The position numbers and the translations under genes were made by a program. From Microbacterium phyllosphaerae (GTDB lineage Bacteria; Actinomycetota; Actinomycetes; Actinomycetales; Microbacteriaceae), in the NCBI RefSeq assembly GCF_017876435.1, contig NZ_JAGIOA010000001.1, forward strand, positions 62,001-126,000: a stretch of 64,000 nucleotides of DNA, in the 5' to 3' direction. This document shows, in pieces, positions 43,764 through 52,344 of the stretch. The stretch's first letter is position 1, and the number at the start of each line of letters is the position of its first letter. The notes beneath the pieces are model-generated. The model was not told the DNA's origin. It did not search any database and saw nothing but the letters and a program-made list of their open reading frames with translations.

Positions 43764-44665
43764 CCATCACCGGAACCACGGTCACCGAGACCCGGCGTCT
43801 CACCGTCCCCGACCTCGCGAAGGCCCCTCGACCGAAGCGCAAGGTCTCGGTCGGCGGCGTCGTGCGCGTCGTCGGGCTCGGCCTCTGGCTCATCATCACG
43901 CTGTTCCCGCTGTACTGGATCGCGCTGACGTCGTTCAAGTCGCCGGGGACGATCAACTCGTTCCCGATCGAGTACTGGCCCTCAGAGCCCTCGTTCGACA
44001 ACTACGTGAGCCTGTTCCAGCAGAGCTCGTTCGGGGTCTTCCTCGGCAACTCGGCTCTCGTGGCGACGATCGCGGGTGCGGTGGCGACGCTGATCGCGCT
44101 GCTGAGCGCCTACGTGATCGCCCGCTTCGAGTTCCGCGGCAAGGGCACGGTGCTGGTCGCCTTCCTGCTGACGCAGATGATCCCCGCGTTCATCGCGCTC
44201 GGACCGCTGTACTCGATGATGACCGACCTCGGCCTGGTCGACACGAAACCCGGCCTGATCCTCGTGTACATCGCGGTCTGCATCCCTTTCTCCACCGTCA
44301 TGCTCCGCGGGTTCTTCGAGAACGTCCCCGACGCACTCGAAGAGGCGGCGATGATCGACGGATGCTCGCGCTTCGGCGCCCTGTTCCGGGTGCTCGTCCC
44401 GGTGATGACCCCCGGCATCATCGCGGCATTCATCTTCAACTTCGTCAACTGCTGGAACGAGCTGTTCCTGTCGGTCGTGCTGATGAACACGGATGAGAAC
44501 CGCACGGTGCCGTCGGCCCTGAACGGCTTCATCTCCACCTTCAACATCGACTGGGGTTCGATGAGCGCCGCCGCCGTGCTCACGATCCTGCCGACCATGG
44601 CGATGTTCGCTCTCGCGAGCCGCTGGATCGTGCAGGGTCTCACCGCCGGAGCGGTCAAGGAATAG
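43760..44665 (+). CDS. ABC permease, MalG type
   Basis: 301 residues. The ATG overlaps the stop of the first permease (ATGA). Six membrane helices are visible, with the EAA loop EEAAMIDGCSRFGALFRVLV. The C-terminus ends in RWIVQGLTAGAVKE, the usual tail of such permeases. It is the last gene of the operon, directly followed by an inverted repeat and a strong terminator. Confidence 0.92.
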   Translation: MTITGTTVTETRRLTVPDLAKAPRPKRKVSVGGVVRVVGLGLWLIITLFPLYWIALTSFKSPGTINSFPIEYWPSEPSFDNYVSLFQQSSFGVFLGNSALVATIAGAVATLIALLSAYVIARFEFRGKGTVLVAFLLTQMIPAFIALGPLYSMMTDLGLVDTKPGLILVYIAVCIPFSTVMLRGFFENVPDALEEAAMIDGCSRFGALFRVLVPVMTPGIIAAFIFNFVNCWNELFLSVVLMNTDENRTVPSALNGFISTFNIDWGSMSAAAVLTILPTMAMFALASRWIVQGLTAGAVKE

Positions 44666-44728
44666 GTTTCGAATCGCGCACTTTGCAGAAATCTCCCCCG
44701 AGAAACGACCAAGTGCGCGATTCGAAAC
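44666..44728. repeat. Repeat family E, copy 1: 18-bp inverted repeat
   Basis: Arms GTTTCGAATCGCGCACTT (44666-44683) and AAGTGCGCGATTCGAAAC (44711-44728) are perfect complements, 27 bp apart. The block begins on the base after the permease stop codon. A related copy lies at 54002-54060, sharing ACCAAGTGCGCGATTCGAA and TTGCAG in the spacer. Confidence 0.88.
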
Positions 44729-44739
44729 CGGATGCGAAC

Positions 44740-44783
44740 CACGACGAAGGCCGCCGTTCATCCGAACGGCGGCCTTCGTCGTG
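44740..44783. terminator. Bidirectional terminator, perfect 19-bp hairpin
   Basis: Arms 44740-44758 and 44765-44783 are perfect complements around CATCCG. It separates the ABC operon from the convergent aldo/keto reductase gene. Confidence 0.85.
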
Positions 44784-44793
44784 CGTGCGCCTG

Positions 44794-45807
44794 TCAGACC
44801 ATGCGGGCCTTCGGCGACATCGAGTACGTGGCCTCGGCGTCGCGGTTGACCGTGTCGCCCAGTGCGGTGTCGATCGCGGCGAGAGTGTCGGCGTCGAGCG
44901 TCACACCCGAGGCCTTGACCGTGTCGGCGAGCTGCTCGGGGCGCGAGGCGCCGACGAGGGCTGCGGCGACGTTCGGGTTCTGCAGCACCCACGCGATCGC
45001 GAGCTGCGGCATCGACAGTCCCGCCTCCTCCGCGATCGGCTTGAGGCGCTGCACCGCGGTGAGGATGTCGTCCTTCAGGAAGCTCTTGATGAAGTCCGCT
45101 CCGCTGTGCGGGTCGGTCGCGCGCGAGCCGTCCGGCACTGGCTGACCGGGCAGGTACTTGCCCGAGAGCACGCCCTGCGCCATCGGCGACCAGACGATCT
45201 GCGAGATGCCGAGGTCCTGCGACGTCGGCACGACCTTGCCCTCGATCACGCGGTGCAGCATCGAGTACTGGGGCTGGTTCGAGATGAGCTGCACGCCGAG
45301 CTCCTTGGCGAGCGCGTGGCCGTCCTGCAGCTGCTCGGCCGTCCACTCGGAGACTCCGATGTAGAGAGCCTTGCCCTGGCGGACGACGTCGGCGAAGGCC
45401 TGGAACGTCTCTTCCAGCGGGGTCTCGTAGTCGAAGCGGTGGGCCTGGTAGAGGTCGACGTACTCGGTGCCGAGGCGCTTCAGCGAGCCGTTGATCGACT
45501 CGAGGATGTGCTTGCGGCTCAGCCCGGTGTCGTTCGGGCCCTTCGGACCGGTCGGGAAATAGACCTTCGTGAAGATCTCGAGGCTCTCGCGGCGCTGACC
45601 TTCGAGCGCCGTGCCGAGCACGACCTCAGCCGCGGTGTTCGCGTAGGTGTCGGCCGTGTCGAACGTGGTGATGCCGGCGTCGAGCGCCGCGTGGACGGTC
45701 TTGACGGCGGCGTCGTCGCCGACCTGTGAAGCGTGGGTGACCCAGTTGCCGTAGGTGATCTCAGAGACCTTGAGACCGCTGTTGCCGAGATAGCGATAGT
45801 TGACCAT
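44794..45807 (-). CDS. Aldo/keto reductase, Kv-beta-like
   Basis: 337 residues. AKR features: NSGLKVSEITYGNW at the start, catalytic Asp/Tyr in FDTADTYANTAAE, Lys in IFTKVYFP, and His in LYQAHRFDYETP. The latter two and SNQPQYSMLHR place it with the Kv-beta/YghZ-like group, which reduces aldehydes such as methylglyoxal. The ATG is six bases after TAGCGT (leaderless). The physiological substrate is unknown. Confidence 0.88.
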   Translation of the reverse strand: MVNYRYLGNSGLKVSEITYGNWVTHASQVGDDAAVKTVHAALDAGITTFDTADTYANTAAEVVLGTALEGQRRESLEIFTKVYFPTGPKGPNDTGLSRKHILESINGSLKRLGTEYVDLYQAHRFDYETPLEETFQAFADVVRQGKALYIGVSEWTAEQLQDGHALAKELGVQLISNQPQYSMLHRVIEGKVVPTSQDLGISQIVWSPMAQGVLSGKYLPGQPVPDGSRATDPHSGADFIKSFLKDDILTAVQRLKPIAEEAGLSMPQLAIAWVLQNPNVAAALVGASRPEQLADTVKASGVTLDADTLAAIDTALGDTVNRDAEATYSMSPKARMV

Positions 45808-45885
45808 GTCACAACGCTACCGGCCGGCGCAGGGGTCGGGCCCGGATCCCGTGACCGGTCTCAGACCAGCATCCGTCCGCTCCTG

Positions 45886-46143
45886 TCGCAGTTGGAGCCG
45901 CCCAGCGCGAGCATCCGACCGTTCCCGTCGCAGGTCGCGCCGCCCGGCGCGAGCAGCGCCCGCTCCTGTCGCAGTTAGAGGCGCCCAGCGCGAGCATCCG
46001 TCCGCTCCCGTCGCAGTTCGAGCCGCCCAGCGCGAGCATCCGTCCGCTCCCGTCGCAGTTCGTGCCGCCCGGCGCGCGCACGAGCGGCACAAACTGCGAC
46101 CGGAACCCCACGACCTCGCACCGAAGCGGCACCAACTGCGACC
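45886..46143. repeat. Repeat family C, copy 2: ~42-bp tandem, five direct and two inverted
   Basis: TCGCAG motifs start at 45886, 45928, 45969, 46011 and 46053, periods 42, 41, 42 and 42, each unit carrying GAGCCGCCCAGCGCGAGCATCC-like sequence. Two inverted copies follow, GCGGCACAAACTGCGACC (46084-46101) and GCGGCACCAACTGCGACC (about 46126-46143). The motif equals that of the array at 14652-14787. It fills the gap behind the DUF4407 gene; no gene is seen in 45808-46195. Confidence 0.88.
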
Positions 46144-46195
46144 GAAGCACCGAAGCACCGGTCCAGGCACCGAAGCGGCACCGGACCCGGCGGTC

Positions 46196-47827
46196 TCAGA
46201 CGCGGGGCTCGACCAGCTGCTCCTGCTCCGCGAGCGTCTGCGCCTGGGCACGCTTCTCGGCGAGCTCGCGCTCCTCGGCCTGCGCGCGCTCCTGCGCGGC
46301 CTGCTCGGCCTCCTTGCGCTCGGCACGGGTCTGCGGCTCGCTCGGCCCGGCTTCGGCTTGGATGCCCTGCGACTGCTCGTTCACGATCGCCGCGCGGTCG
46401 CGGAAGCCTTCGGCGGTGACCTTGTCGAGGGCGACCTGCTTGCGGATCGCGGCCGCCTTCTCGTAGAGCGACGGGTCGCCGTACGACGTGAGCACCTTCA
46501 CGAGCACCGGCAGCAGCTCGATCATGAAGAACAGGGCGGCGATCAGGATGTGCGCCCACAGGATCGTGGGCTCCTTCTCGCTGAGCCTGTTCAGTCCGCT
46601 GATCTGGCTGAGCAGTCCGATCGCGCCCGCGTTGCCGGATGCCACCGACTCGGCGCGTGCGTTGTAGGCGGCGAGCGCGGTGTCGTAGCTGTCGCGCGCG
46701 GCGGGCAGCTGCGACTTGGCCTCTTCGCGGTTCTGCGCCTCGGAGGTGCTGGTGTTCTCCTTCGCGGCGGTGCCGGCCGCGGCGAGCTCCTCATTGGCGG
46801 TGCGCAGCTGTGCGGCGAGCCCGTCGTACGTCTGCTGCGCCTCGGCGAGCTGCGCCTTGGCGGCATCCGAGCTCGCGCCTTCGCCGTTCACGCCGGTGCA
46901 GCCGGGAACCGTGCCCGCGCCCTCACCCGTGAGCTCGCACTGGTACAGGATCCGCGCCTGGTCGATGACGGCCTGCTGATCGGTCATCTTGGCGGTGAGG
47001 TCGTCGACCGTGGTCTGCGCGGCGGACTCGCTCGCCGACGACGAGTCGGTGCCGGCGACGACACCCGTGGCCGCCTGGTTCTCGAGCTCGGCGACGCGGT
47101 CGGATGCCGCATCCAGCGCCTTCTTCTCGGGGCCGGTCTCGAGGGCATCCTGGTCGGCCTGCGCCTGCGTGATGTTGGTCGAGGCGACCTCGCGCGAGAT
47201 ATCGTTCTGGAAGATCTGCAGCACGAGCGGCTCGGCCACGACGAATCCGATGATCGCGGCCATGACGACTCGAGGGATCGCGAGACCGATGAGCTTCCAC
47301 ACGTTCCGCGTCGACGACATGGTCGAGGTGAGGAACCGGTCGAGGTTGAAGATGATCAGCGCCCACACGATCGCGAGCGGCACCGCCAGCCAGATCACGG
47401 CCTGGGCACCCGTGGTCAGGGCGAACAGCATGGAGATCGCCGAGACCAGCGCGGTGCCGGCGAGCACGAAGAACATCTGCACGAATCGAGGGGTCTCGCC
47501 GGGCACCCGGTCGAGGATCTCGCCATCCGCTCCACCGAGGATGGCGAGCGTGCGCAGACGCGAGCCGGGCACGCGTGGCTTGCGCTCACGCGGCTGACGG
47601 CGGGGCTTCGGCTCACGCACCGGACGGGCGGATGCCGCGGCATCCGTCTCCTGCTCCGGCTCGGCCGCGGGCGCAGGGTCGGCCTGCTGCGGCGCCTGCA
47701 GATCGGCGCCGGTGGGCTCGTACGCACGCAGGAAGTCGAGGTCGTCCGTGTCAGCGTTCGGGTCGCTGTCGAGGATGATCCGACCCTGCGAGTCGAACCG
47801 TCCCGGGCGGTGAGCGGAATAGGGCAT
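46196..47827 (-). CDS. DUF4407-domain membrane protein
   Basis: 543 residues. After a polar N-terminus and a basic patch (EPKPRRQPRERKPR) come membrane helices in the DUF4407 block starting LAILGGADGEILDRVP and containing IIFNLDRFLTSTM. A long coiled-coil-like Ala/Gln/Glu-rich middle contains two Cys (YQCELTGEGAGTVPGC) and is probably outside the membrane. A last helix and a charged C-terminal coiled coil follow. The function of the family is unknown. TAGATT lies six bases before the ATG (leaderless). Confidence 0.85.
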   Translation of the reverse strand: MPYSAHRPGRFDSQGRIILDSDPNADTDDLDFLRAYEPTGADLQAPQQADPAPAAEPEQETDAAASARPVREPKPRRQPRERKPRVPGSRLRTLAILGGADGEILDRVPGETPRFVQMFFVLAGTALVSAISMLFALTTGAQAVIWLAVPLAIVWALIIFNLDRFLTSTMSSTRNVWKLIGLAIPRVVMAAIIGFVVAEPLVLQIFQNDISREVASTNITQAQADQDALETGPEKKALDAASDRVAELENQAATGVVAGTDSSSASESAAQTTVDDLTAKMTDQQAVIDQARILYQCELTGEGAGTVPGCTGVNGEGASSDAAKAQLAEAQQTYDGLAAQLRTANEELAAAGTAAKENTSTSEAQNREEAKSQLPAARDSYDTALAAYNARAESVASGNAGAIGLLSQISGLNRLSEKEPTILWAHILIAALFFMIELLPVLVKVLTSYGDPSLYEKAAAIRKQVALDKVTAEGFRDRAAIVNEQSQGIQAEAGPSEPQTRAERKEAEQAAQERAQAEERELAEKRAQAQTLAEQEQLVEPRV

Positions 47828-47895
47828 CCCGACAATCTACGAAAGGTCGCCTGTGGAAAACGTGCACGAACCCTGTGTCTCCGCCCCTGCGACGA

Positions 47896-48483
47896 TCAGA
47901 GGAGTCGATGAGGCAGCATGCGACCGAGCGCCTCGTCGCTCGCGGCGAGCGCGTCGTCGAGCGAGAAGTGCCCCGCCGCACACAGTGTTCCGAGCCCGTG
48001 TACGAGACCCCAGACCCCGGTGACGCCGCTCTCGCTGTCGAGGCCTGCGGCCACGGATGCGGTCGACAGCAGCTCTTCGAGCTCGGCGATCAGCGGGGCC
48101 ATGATCTCGCTGGGCTCCCCGGGGATGCACACGGTCGGGTCGTAGATCACGTCGAATCCGTGAGGGTGCTCGACCGCGAAGCGGATGTACGCGGCACCGC
48201 CCTCGATCGCGGCGGATCGCGGATCGGGGGCCTCTTCGATCGCCGCGCGCACCGCGACGACGAGGTCGGCCATGCTCCGCTCGGCGAGCACCTTGAGCAG
48301 CCCCCGACGGTCGGAGAAGTGATGGTACGGGGCGTTGTGGCTCACATCTGCTGCGCGAGCGACCTCGCGCAGGCTGATCTCCTGGGCCGGCTTGTCGACG
48401 AGCAGCTGCATCGCGGCAGCCTCGAGGGCGTGGGCGAGGTCGCCGTGGTGATAGCCGGATCGGGAACTTGACACAAGCAACAT
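47896..48483 (-). CDS. TetR-family repressor of the adjacent quinone reductase gene
   Basis: 195 residues. N-terminal HTH with GYHHGDLAHALEAAAMQLL and ISLREVARAADVSHNAPYHHF; the C-terminal half matches the WHG-type TetR ligand domain. It is divergent from a flavodoxin-fold reductase, with two operator-like palindromes between. It probably responds to an electrophile or quinone (inference). A GTG nine bases downstream of the ATG is an alternative start. Confidence 0.88.
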   Translation of the reverse strand: MLLVSSSRSGYHHGDLAHALEAAAMQLLVDKPAQEISLREVARAADVSHNAPYHHFSDRRGLLKVLAERSMADLVVAVRAAIEEAPDPRSAAIEGGAAYIRFAVEHPHGFDVIYDPTVCIPGEPSEIMAPLIAELEELLSTASVAAGLDSESGVTGVWGLVHGLGTLCAAGHFSLDDALAASDEALGRMLPHRLL

Positions 48484-48494
48484 TGTTGCCTATC

Positions 48495-48527
48495 TTGACA
48501 GTGTCCACCACTGCTTGACACTGTCAA
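48495..48527. promoter_or_regulatory. Two TetR operator candidates, 20 bp apart
   Basis: TTGACACTGTCAA (48515-48527) is a perfect palindrome around C. TTGACAGTGTCCA (48495-48507) matches it in 12 of 13 positions of its symmetric form. The centre spacing of 20 bp, two helical turns, favours two dimers on one face. TTGACA also reads as a -35 box, so binding would block transcription. Confidence 0.75.
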
Positions 48528-48540
48528 CATAGGAGCTCGC

Positions 48541-49182
48541 ATGTCCACCGCACTGATCATCGACGGCCACCCCGACGCCCGGTCCCTCACCGCCGAGCTC
48601 GCCCGGCGCTATGCCGCGGCACACGGAGATGCGCGCATCATCGCGCTCCGCGACCTCGAGTTCGACCCGTCCCTGCGGTTCGGCTACCGCGAGCGCATGC
48701 AGCTCGAGCCCGACCTCATCGACGCCAAGCGCGCGCTCGCAGAGGCCGCGACCGTCGTCGTGTTCACCCCGCTGTGGTGGGGATCCGTTCCCGCCCTGCT
48801 CAAGGGCTTCTTCGACCGCGCCCTGCTTCCGCAGCAGGAGTACCGCTACACGAAGCTCGGGCTGCCCGAGGGGCTGCTGCCCGCGCGAAACGGTCGGCTG
48901 TTCCTGCTCGCGGATACCCCGTGGTTCCTCACACCCTTCACGGGTCTGCCCGCGCAGACGCACGTCGCCCGTGGCACGCTGCGGTTCTGCGGCGTCCGCT
49001 CGGTGCGCACGACAAGGATGCTGGGCGTCAAGGACGCGAGCCCCGAGCGCATCACCTCATGGCTCGAGCGCGCCGAGTCGCTCGGCCGCCGAGACGGCCT
49101 CCGCGATCGCGCGAACGGCGCGGGCGGGGCTCAGGCCATCGCGGCCGACGCCGCTTCGTCCTCGGTCGTCGCGACGAGCTGA
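48541..49182 (+). CDS. NAD(P)H-dependent quinone reductase, flavodoxin fold
   Basis: 213 residues of the KefF/MdaB/NQO1-type family. The N-terminal [20 protein letters not shown] forms the FMN site, and [21 protein letters not shown] is the family's second hallmark. It reduces quinones or other electrophiles by two electrons. AGGAG lies six bases upstream of the ATG. The TetR gene divergent from it is the likely regulator. Its last 52 bp overlap the end of the convergent rlmN gene. Confidence 0.9.
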   Translation: MSTALIIDGHPDARSLTAELARRYAAAHGDARIIALRDLEFDPSLRFGYRERMQLEPDLIDAKRALAEAATVVVFTPLWWGSVPALLKGFFDRALLPQQEYRYTKLGLPEGLLPARNGRLFLLADTPWFLTPFTGLPAQTHVARGTLRFCGVRSVRTTRMLGVKDASPERITSWLERAESLGRRDGLRDRANGAGGAQAIAADAASSSVVATS

Positions 49183-50420
49183 CCGCAGGCACCGTCGATC
49201 TCCTTGCCGCGGGTGTCGCGCAGGGTGGTCGGGATGCCGGCGTCGTTGAGCCGGCGCACGAACTCGTTCTGCGCCTCGCGCGTCGACGAGGTCCAGATCG
49301 AGCCGGGGGTCGGGTTCAGCGGGATCGGGTTGACGTGCACCCAGCCGCGACCGCGCTCGTTGAGCTTGTCGGCGAGCAGGTCGGCACGCCAGGCGTGATC
49401 GTTCATGTCCTTGATCAGCGCGTACTCGATAGAGACGCGACGGCCCGTCTTCTCGTAGTAGTACCGAGCGGCGTCGAGGGCCTCATCGACCTTCCAGCGC
49501 GAGTTCACGGGGATGAGCTCATCGCGCAGGTGATCGTCGGGTGCATGCAGCGACAGAGCGAAGGTCACCGGGATGCCCTCGTCGGCGAGCTTCTTGATCG
49601 CCGGCACGAGTCCGACCGTCGACACCGTGATGCCGCGAGCGCTCATGCCCAGGCCGTCGGGCTGAGGTGCGACCATCGAGCGCACGGCATCCATCACGCG
49701 CTTGTAGTTGGCCAGCGGCTCACCCATGCCCATGAAGACGATGTTCGAGACCCGCTCCATCGAGTGGTCGTCGGACTTCTTGCCGCCGAGGCCGCCCTCG
49801 GCGATCAGCCGGTTGGCGCGGACGATCTGCTCGATGATCTCGGCGGTCGACATGTTGCGCGTGAGACCCGCCTGACCGGTGGCGCAGAAGGGGCAGTTCA
49901 TGCCGCATCCGGCCTGCGACGAGACGCACAGCGTGATGCGACCGGGGTAGCGCATGAGCACCGACTCGACCAGGGCGCCGTCGTGCAGGCGCCACAGGAA
50001 CTTGATCGTGTCTCCGCGGTCGGTCTCGAGGCGGCGCACCTCGGTCAGCAGCGGCGGCAGCATGCCGGCGACGAGCTGCTCGCGGGTGTCGGCCGGGAGG
50101 TCGGTCATCTCGGCGGCATCCGACGTGTAGTGGCGGAAGTAGTGGGTCGAGAGCTGCTTCGCGCGGAATCCGGGGAGGCCCAGCTCCTTGACCTTCTCGA
50201 CACGCTCAGCCGGAGTGAGGTCGGCGAGGTGCACCGGCGGCTTGCCGCGCTTGGGGCTCGCGAACTGCAGCAGCGGCCGCCCCTCGGCATCCTTCTGCTG
50301 GGTCCAGCCTTCGGTCGCGGGGCGCACCTGCGGAGCCTTGGTGGAACGGACGGCTCCCGAACGGGACGACGCGGGTGCCGTGGCGGGGCGCGTCTCGCGC
50401 GTGCGGGGAGTCTCGGTCAT
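49131..50420 (-). CDS. rlmN: Dual-specificity 23S rRNA A2503 / tRNA A37 methyltransferase
   Basis: 429 residues, radical SAM enzyme. The [4Fe-4S] motif is CGMNCPFC (CX3CX2C), the methylated Cys region is near GACGQL at the C-terminus, and [13 protein letters not shown] binds SAM. It places a C2 methyl on A2503 in the ribosome and on tRNA A37. The first 60 residues are a variable, Thr/Arg/Ala-rich extension. The ATG at 50420 is six bases after TACCCT and has no room for a normal ribosome site, so the transcript is probably leaderless. Confidence 0.96.
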   Translation of the reverse strand: MTETPRTRETRPATAPASSRSGAVRSTKAPQVRPATEGWTQQKDAEGRPLLQFASPKRGKPPVHLADLTPAERVEKVKELGLPGFRAKQLSTHYFRHYTSDAAEMTDLPADTREQLVAGMLPPLLTEVRRLETDRGDTIKFLWRLHDGALVESVLMRYPGRITLCVSSQAGCGMNCPFCATGQAGLTRNMSTAEIIEQIVRANRLIAEGGLGGKKSDDHSMERVSNIVFMGMGEPLANYKRVMDAVRSMVAPQPDGLGMSARGITVSTVGLVPAIKKLADEGIPVTFALSLHAPDDHLRDELIPVNSRWKVDEALDAARYYYEKTGRRVSIEYALIKDMNDHAWRADLLADKLNERGRGWVHVNPIPLNPTPGSIWTSSTREAQNEFVRRLNDAGIPTTLRDTRGKEIDGACGQLVATTEDEAASAAMA

Positions 50421-50490
50421 ACCTCCAGGGTACGCGGTGCCGGGTGGGAAGGCCCTGGGGCGGGGGCACACGCGTCCCTAGACTGAGCGA

Positions 50491-51045
50491 ATGGACCTCT
50501 TCATCGCCGTCGGCAGCGTCATCGTGGTCATCGGCCTGGGTGCGGTGATCGTCGCCGCGGCGTTGAGGTCGATGCGCCCCAAGGCTCCGGAGGCCCAGGC
50601 CTACACACCCTCGCCGACGATGGCGCGGTCCGTCGCCTCCACCTCCACGTCGACCGCGTCGGCCTCGCAGCTCACGCCCGCGGCGATCGCCGAGATCGAC
50701 CGCCTGGTCGCCGCAGACAAGAAGATCCACGCCATCAAGCTCTACCGCGAGAACACGGGGGTCGGACTGAAAGAGGCGAAGGACCGGATCGATCACTGGT
50801 CGGTCAGCACCACGGCTCCTCATCTCGCGGCCGTCTCGAACGCCTCGGCCGCGTACTCGTCGATCACCGCCACGCCGTCGTCGGTGCGTGGCGCGCTCCC
50901 GGCATCCGTCGCGACAGAGGTCGACCGGCTCGTCGCGGCCGATCAGAAGATCCACGCGATCAAGCTCGTCCGCGAGCACACGGGCCTCGGGCTCAAGGAG
51001 TCGAAGGACGTCGTCGAGGCCTGGCCGCACCCGCGTCACTTGTAA
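50491..51045 (+). CDS. Membrane-anchored protein with two L7/L12 C-terminal-like repeats
   Basis: 184 residues. An N-terminal helix ([20 protein letters not shown]) is followed by a Ser/Thr/Ala linker and two copies of a motif like the ribosomal L7/L12 C-terminal domain: [20 protein letters not shown] near residue 76 and [20 protein letters not shown] near 153. In L7/L12 this helix pair binds translation factors. Here the tethering is unusual and the partner unknown. TAGACT lies six bases before the ATG (leaderless). Confidence 0.85.
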   Translation: MDLFIAVGSVIVVIGLGAVIVAAALRSMRPKAPEAQAYTPSPTMARSVASTSTSTASASQLTPAAIAEIDRLVAADKKIHAIKLYRENTGVGLKEAKDRIDHWSVSTTAPHLAAVSNASAAYSSITATPSSVRGALPASVATEVDRLVAADQKIHAIKLVREHTGLGLKESKDVVEAWPHPRHL

Positions 51046-51053
51046 TTACAGGT
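51038..51053 (+). promoter_or_regulatory. Regulon operator before the KDPG-type aldolase
   Basis: ACTTGTAATTACAGGT matches the regulon motif and straddles the stop of the preceding gene. TTGTAA inside it (51040-51045) can serve as a -35 box, with GAGAAT (51064-51069) as the -10 after an 18-bp spacer. Confidence 0.75.
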
Positions 51054-51100
51054 TGCGGTCGGGGAGAATGGGGACGAACCCCCACTCGAAGGAGCCCTCG

Positions 51101-51739
51101 ATGCCCGACCGTCTCTCCCGCGCCCGCGCCACCGGCGTGCTCGCTGTGCTGCGCGCACCGTCGCCCGAGCTCGCTCTCGAGGCCTCCGAGGCGATCATCC
51201 GCGGAGGAGTGACCGGCATCGAGGTGACCTTCTCGACCCCCGATGCCCCCGCGGTGATCCGCGAGCTCGTCGCCCGCCACGGCGATGCCGCCTACATCGG
51301 CGCCGGCACGGTCACGACCATCGAGCAGGCCTCCCTCGCCACGGATGCCGGTGCGGAGTTCCTCGTGAGCCCCGGGACGCTCCCCACGCTGACCCGCGCG
51401 ATGCTCGACACCGGACGCGTCGTGATGACCGGCGCCATGACCCCGACCGAGGTCATGGGCGCACTCGAGCTCGGCGTCGACGTGGTCAAGATCTTCCCCG
51501 CCTCCCTCGGCGGCCCCTCGTACCTCGGCGCGCTGCGCGGGCCGTTCCCGGATGCGCCGCTGATGCCGACCGGTGGAGTCAGCCCCGACAACCTCGCCGA
51601 CTGGTTCCGCGCCGGAGCCGTCGCGGTGGGTGCGGGCGGCGACCTCGCCAACGGCGCTTCGCTCAAGGCATCCGACTGGGCCGACATCGAACAGCGTTCG
51701 GCCCGCTTCGCCGCAGCTCTCGCAGCGACCCGCGCCTGA
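51101..51739 (+). CDS. KDPG/KHG-type aldolase
   Basis: 212 residues of the Eda family, class I aldolase. The Schiff-base Lys is in VDVVKIFPASLGG, the catalytic Glu in GVTGIEVTFSTPDA, and the phosphate-binding MPTGGVSPDN is intact. It splits 2-keto-3-deoxy-6-phospho sugar acids (or 4-hydroxy-2-oxoglutarate) into pyruvate and an aldehyde. GAAGGAG lies upstream of the ATG. A regulon operator overlaps its promoter, placing it in the distributed sugar pathway, where a phosphorylated keto-deoxy acid would be the natural substrate. Confidence 0.9.
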   Translation: MPDRLSRARATGVLAVLRAPSPELALEASEAIIRGGVTGIEVTFSTPDAPAVIRELVARHGDAAYIGAGTVTTIEQASLATDAGAEFLVSPGTLPTLTRAMLDTGRVVMTGAMTPTEVMGALELGVDVVKIFPASLGGPSYLGALRGPFPDAPLMPTGGVSPDNLADWFRAGAVAVGAGGDLANGASLKASDWADIEQRSARFAAALAATRA

Positions 51740-51749
51740 GGAGTCCTCC

Positions 51750-52337
51750 ATGTCCGACAGCACTCGTGATCTCTTCGACGCCGCCGCCGCAGGCGACGCG
51801 GATGCCGTGCGCACCGCTCTCGACGTCGGGGCCACTGTCGAGGCACGCGGCGAGGGCGGGATGACGGCTCTCGTCGCCGCCACCAAGCAGAACCACATCG
51901 AGGCCGCCCGCGTCTTGATCGAGGCCGGAGCCGACGTGAACGCCAAGGACGACATCCAGGACTCGGCGTATCTCTACGCCGGCGCCCGCGGCCACGACGA
52001 GATCCTGCGGCTGACCCTCGACAACGGCGCCGACCTCGCGAGCACGAATCGCTTCGGCGGCACCGCACTGATCCCGGCATCCGAGCGCGGGCTGCTCTCG
52101 ACCATCGGCATCCTGCTCGAGGCGGGTGTCGACCCGAACCACATCAACAACCTGAACTGGACGGCCCTGCACGAGGCCATCGTGCTCGGCGACGGATCCG
52201 ACACGTACGTCGAGGTCGTGCGCGCACTGATCGCCGGCGGCGCAGACATCACGATCCGCGACGGTGACGGCGTGCTCCCCCGCGACCTCGCCGCGGCTCG
52301 CGGCTACGACGACATCGTCGCCCTGCTCGAACGCTGA
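51750..52337 (+). CDS. Ankyrin-repeat protein
   Basis: 195 residues, almost entirely ankyrin repeats of about 33 residues (GMTALVAATKQNHIEAARVLIEAGADVN; NWTALHEAIVL; GVLPRDLAAARGYDDIVALL), five to six in number. Such proteins mediate protein contacts; no enzyme domain or signal is present. It follows the aldolase gene by 10 bp and is likely in the same operon, which is an odd combination. Confidence 0.88.
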   Translation: MSDSTRDLFDAAAAGDADAVRTALDVGATVEARGEGGMTALVAATKQNHIEAARVLIEAGADVNAKDDIQDSAYLYAGARGHDEILRLTLDNGADLASTNRFGGTALIPASERGLLSTIGILLEAGVDPNHINNLNWTALHEAIVLGDGSDTYVEVVRALIAGGADITIRDGDGVLPRDLAAARGYDDIVALLER

Positions 52338-52344
52338 TGACCCG

